Assembly: GCF_035916875.1 (NCBI RefSeq) | Contig: NZ_JAXUHN010000071.1 | Location: 1-64,000, forward strand | Direction of reading: 5' to 3' | DNA from: Methylomicrobium sp035916875 | GTDB taxonomy: Bacteria; Pseudomonadota; Gammaproteobacteria; Methylococcales; Methylomonadaceae | DNA length: 64,000 bases | Shown here: positions 60,786 through 64,000 of the stretch, piece after piece | How the letters are laid out: each line of letters opens with the position of its first letter | Position numbering within the stretch: the stretch's first letter is position 1 | Position numbers and translations under genes: made by a program | The notes under the pieces: model-generated | Seen by the model: only the letters and a program-made list of their open reading frames with translations | Told to the model about the DNA's origin: nothing | The model's database searches: none

Positions 60786-62063
60786 ATGAATCAAGATAAG
60801 CGTCACGTCGATTTAGCAGCATCACAGTCAAGGTGCCGGCCTAGTTGGCTATTCTGGCTACTGCTGCTTATGATCACTGCCGCCGTTGTCTATTCATTTC
60901 GGCAGCCCACCGCGCAAGGTCAAGATCATGGATCGCGGCAAACGGCAGAGAAAAGGAGTGTTAATGGTGATTGGCAGAAAAATCCGCCTGTCAGTGTAGG
61001 AGCAGTTACCGCCTACAAGGGCGACATGCCGATTTATCTGAGCGGACTGGGCACTGTGACCGCCCTTCGCACCGTCACCGTTCACTCACGGGTCGATGGC
61101 GAGCTTATACGAGTCGCTTTTACTGAAGGACAATTAGTCCGCCAAGGCGATCTGCTGGTTGAAATCGATCCCCGGCCGTTTCAAGTCCAATTGAAACAGG
61201 CAGAAGGTCAGTTGCTGCGCGATCAGGCATTGCTGAAAAATGCGGAGATCGACATGAACCGCTACCAAATCCTGTTGGAACAAGACTCGATCGCCGCCCA
61301 GCAGACCGCTACCCAGGCGGCTCTGGTCAAACAATATCAAGGTGTTGTCGAGATGGATCAGGCTCAGGTCGATAATGCCAAACTGCAGCTCATCTATGCA
61401 CGAATAACGGCTCCGATTCAAGGTCGCATCGGCTTGCGGCTGATCGATCAGGGCAATATCGTCCACGCCGGCGATAGCAATGGTCTGCTGGTGATCACCC
61501 AGACTCAGCCTATTTCGGTGGTGTTTACCCTGCCGGAAGACGTGGTGCCGGCTGTGATGAACCGCTGGCATTCCGGTGAGAGTATCGGCGTCGATGCCTA
61601 TGACCGGGCCGGTGTTAATAAGCTGGCTACCGGCAAACTATTGGCAGTGGATAATCAGATCGACTCCACTACCGGCACTCTCAAGCTCAAGGCCCAATTC
61701 GATAATGAAAACAGAGCCCTATTTGCCAATCAGTTCGTCAACATCAAAATGAAACTGGATACCTTAAGTTCGGCAACCCTGGTGCCAACTGCGGCGATCC
61801 AGCGCGGCGCCAATGGGGCTTTCGTATATGTTGTTAATGATGACAGTACCATCTCGGTACGGCTGATAAAAACAGGCGCAGTGGAGGGCGAAATTGTTGC
61901 TATTCTCGAGGGACTGATCCCTGGCGAAAAGTTGGTGATCGAGGGCGGCGATAAACTTCGAGAAGGCAGCAAGGTTAACGTCGTCAAACTGGATAACAAA
62001 CCTCTACAGCCTGCGTCCAATCAGAAAGGACGGCAAACCCCAGCCGGCAGTTTTTCCCGATGA
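60786..62063 (+). CDS. mdtA: MdtA-like RND membrane fusion protein
   Basis: A 425-residue periplasmic adaptor. N-terminal anchor LFWLLLLMITAAVVY (about 20-35). The lipoyl/barrel-sandwich domain includes LSGLGTVTALRTVTVHSRVDG, with an alpha-hairpin (about 130-190) and a beta-barrel. It links MdtB/C to TolC. Its stop overlaps the mdtB start (ATGA). In E. coli mdtABC is BaeSR-controlled; baeSR lies at the other end of this window. Confidence 0.8.
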   Translation: MNQDKRHVDLAASQSRCRPSWLFWLLLLMITAAVVYSFRQPTAQGQDHGSRQTAEKRSVNGDWQKNPPVSVGAVTAYKGDMPIYLSGLGTVTALRTVTVHSRVDGELIRVAFTEGQLVRQGDLLVEIDPRPFQVQLKQAEGQLLRDQALLKNAEIDMNRYQILLEQDSIAAQQTATQAALVKQYQGVVEMDQAQVDNAKLQLIYARITAPIQGRIGLRLIDQGNIVHAGDSNGLLVITQTQPISVVFTLPEDVVPAVMNRWHSGESIGVDAYDRAGVNKLATGKLLAVDNQIDSTTGTLKLKAQFDNENRALFANQFVNIKMKLDTLSSATLVPTAAIQRGANGAFVYVVNDDSTISVRLIKTGAVEGEIVAILEGLIPGEKLVIEGGDKLREGSKVNVVKLDNKPLQPASNQKGRQTPAGSFSR

Positions 62064-64000
62064 TGTCGATTTCGAAAGATCAGTCACCCGGATTCAATCC
62101 TTCCCGCACCTTCATCCTCAGGCCGGTCGCCACCTCATTGCTGATGGTGGCGCTACTATTCGTCGGCATACTAGCATACCGGTTACTGCCAATTTCTGCA
62201 CTTCCGCAAGTCGACTATCCGATTATACAGGTCACAACCCTTTATCCAGGCGCCAGCCCGGAAGTGATGACGTCTGTTGTTACTGCCCCGCTTGAACGCC
62301 AGTTCGGGCAAATGCCCGGCTTGAAGCAAATGTCATCCAGCAGTTCCGGCGGCGCTTCGATGATTACCTTGCAATTTGATCTCGAACTGGATTTGGATGT
62401 CGCCGAGCAGACTGTGCAGGCCGCCATCAATGCCGCCACGAATTTTTTGCCGACCGATCTGCCCTTGCCGCCGATCTACAACAAGGTCAACCCGGCCGAT
62501 ACACCCATCCTGACACTGGCGGTCAGTTCAGCCACCTTGCCGCTATCAAAAGTCGAAGACATGCTGGATACCCGCCTGGCCCAGAAAATTTCCCAATTGC
62601 CGGGTGTCGGCATGGTGAGCATTAGCGGCGGTCAGCGACCGGCAGTGCGAATCCAGGCGAATGATAAAGCTTTGGCGGCTTATGGACTCAGTCTCGACGA
62701 TTTGCGCAGCGCGATTTCTGCGGCCAATATCAATCAACCGAAAGGCATGTTTGACGGCCCGATGCGTTCGGCCATTATTGATAACAACGATCAGTTGCGT
62801 ACAGCGGCGGAATACCTCGATCTGGTGATCGCCTATCGTAATAATGCACCGGTGTTTTTGCGCGAAGTCGCCAATGCGGTCGATGCCGCCGAGAACGTGA
62901 AACTGGCGGCTTGGTCCAACAATACTGCGGCAGTGATCGTCAATATCCAGCGCCAGCCGGGCGCTAATGTCATCGAAGTCGTCGACCGCATCAAAAAACA
63001 GCTACCGCATTTGCAATCGACGCTACCGGGATCGGTCACTGTGGTGCCGTTGACTGATCGCACGATGACGATACGCTCATCGGTCCGCGATGTACAGTTT
63101 GAACTCATGCTGGCGGTGGCGCTGGTGGTGTTGGTGATGTTCCTGTTTTTGCGTAATCTGCCGGCCACACTGATTTCTGGGGTCGCCGTGCCTTTATCGC
63201 TGATAGGCACATTCACAGTGATGTATCTGGCCGGTTTCAGTATCAACAACCTGACACTGATGGCTCTAACGATTGCCAGTGGCTTCGTGGTCGACGATGC
63301 CATCGTGGTGATCGAAAATATTTCCCGCTATATCGAGGAAGGCGAACCGCCGCTAAAAGCCGCGCTGAAAGGTTCGGAACAGATCGGTTTTACCATTATC
63401 TCACTGACTATTTCACTCGTGGCGGTGTTGATTCCGTTGCTGTTCATGGGCGACGTGGTGGGCCGTCTGTTCCGTGAGTTCGCCATTACGCTGTCGGTGT
63501 CCATCCTGATCTCGGCCGTGGTGTCGCTCACCCTGACGCCGATGATGTGTGCAAAAATGTTGCACCCGCTAGTCCCGGAGCATTCAGCACATAAGCAAAG
63601 CAGCGATTTTTTTAAGCAAGTGAGCGACGCTTACGGCCGCAGTCTGGTATGGGTGTTTAGACACCAAGCTCTGGTTTTAATGGTGGCTTTCGCGACCATG
63701 GCGCTGACTGTCATGCTCTATATCGCTGCGCCTAAAGGGTTTTTCCCGGTACAAGACACGGGATTGATACAAGGGATTTCCGAGGCGCCGCCCAGCATTT
63801 CATTTGCCGCCATGGCGGAAAGGCAAACCGCCTTGGCGACAGCAATTTTGACCGATCCGGCTGTCGAAAGCCTGTCATCGTTTATCGGTGTGGATGGCAG
63901 TAATCCCACCTTGAACAGTGGCCGCTTTTTAATCAACTTAAAACCATGGGGTCAGCGTTCAGGAAGCGCCGAGGCCATTATTCAGCGATTGCGGCCAAAA
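62060..64000 (+). CDS. mdtB: MdtB-like RND transporter, 5' part
   Basis: A 647-codon frame open to the window end. It starts MMSISKDQSPGFNPSRTFIL. First TM follows, then the RND porter domains with LPPIYNKVNPADTPILTLAV. Membrane segments are visible (for example LAVALVVLVMFLFL and LTLMALTIASGFVVDDAIV, with the conserved Asp pair of the proton relay). Inner-membrane drug/bile or metal efflux pump subunit; the rest lies beyond the window. Confidence 0.85.
   Translation, partial: MMSISKDQSPGFNPSRTFILRPVATSLLMVALLFVGILAYRLLPISALPQVDYPIIQVTTLYPGASPEVMTSVVTAPLERQFGQMPGLKQMSSSSSGGASMITLQFDLELDLDVAEQTVQAAINAATNFLPTDLPLPPIYNKVNPADTPILTLAVSSATLPLSKVEDMLDTRLAQKISQLPGVGMVSISGGQRPAVRIQANDKALAAYGLSLDDLRSAISAANINQPKGMFDGPMRSAIIDNNDQLRTAAEYLDLVIAYRNNAPVFLREVANAVDAAENVKLAAWSNNTAAVIVNIQRQPGANVIEVVDRIKKQLPHLQSTLPGSVTVVPLTDRTMTIRSSVRDVQFELMLAVALVVLVMFLFLRNLPATLISGVAVPLSLIGTFTVMYLAGFSINNLTLMALTIASGFVVDDAIVVIENISRYIEEGEPPLKAALKGSEQIGFTIISLTISLVAVLIPLLFMGDVVGRLFREFAITLSVSILISAVVSLTLTPMMCAKMLHPLVPEHSAHKQSSDFFKQVSDAYGRSLVWVFRHQALVLMVAFATMALTVMLYIAAPKGFFPVQDTGLIQGISEAPPSISFAAMAERQTALATAILTDPAVESLSSFIGVDGSNPTLNSGRFLINLKPWGQRSGSAEAIIQRLRPK

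Overview
This window looks like a large part of a conjugative, IncP-1 (RK2/RP4)-like plasmid from a gammaproteobacterium. It carries a non-IncP replicon and several blocks of accessory genes. The backbone appears complete enough to be an autonomous plasmid: replication initiator, iteron origin, partition and global-regulator genes, oriT, relaxosome and mating-pair genes. Integration of such a plasmid into a chromosome cannot be excluded from one linear window. The host genus cannot be fixed from this sequence. The backbone spans about 23.8-60.0 kb and is colinear with RK2 modules.

Layout. (1) 0.3-2.9 kb, minus strand: baeS-baeR-spy envelope-stress operon. (2) 3.1-4.7 kb: small genes, including an orphan ParD antitoxin whose parE ends after three codons, and a WGR-domain protein. 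(3) 4.7-12.6 kb: type I restriction-modification operon hsdM / YhcG-type nuclease / hsdS / hsdR. (4) 12.6-16.1 kb: AT-rich island with a divergent palindrome-controlled small gene, an XRE-ImmA/IrrE pair, and a tightly packed DUF4062 / uracil-phosphoribosyltransferase-like / DUF1653 operon. This is the best candidate here for an undescribed defence system. (5) 16.1-20.2 kb: tyrosine recombinase, a frameshifted PIN/RHH toxin-antitoxin pair, and a 2 kb segment bounded by ~110 bp inverted repeats that contain Tn3-family-like ends. (6) 20.3-23.5 kb: umuD, umuC with an in-frame stop, a cysteine-rich secreted peptide and another exported protein. (7) 23.8-40.7 kb: Tra1-like region traC-(methylase/helicase fusion)-D-E-F-G-I(H)-J-oriT-K-L-M. 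(8) 40.8-42.3 kb: DUF3883 nuclease-like gene with an integron attC-like 3' end. (9) 42.4-48.9 kb: control and replication, kfrB-kfrA-korB-incC-korA-kleE-like-oriV-rep-trbA. (10) 49.2-60.0 kb: trbB-L and trbN type IV secretion genes. (11) 60.8 kb to the end: mdtA and a partial mdtB, an RND efflux system.

How it works together. TraI, TraJ, TraK and TraH nick and organise oriT. TraG couples the relaxosome to the Trb secretion channel. TraF matures TrbC into a cyclic pilin. KorA, KorB and TrbA tie replication, partition and transfer together: nine copies of the RK2 KorB operator (TTTAGCSGCTAAA) and two of the KorA operator (GTTTAGCTAAAC) are visible, with KorA and KorB sites about 33 bp apart at the kor and rep promoters as in RK2. 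The Rep protein is an RPA-family initiator instead of TrfA, with four tandem 21-bp iterons and a fifth inverted copy in its own stop codon. If the molecule is circular, mdtAB and baeSR-spy, which in Escherichia coli form one stress-efflux regulon, would be part of one cargo block.
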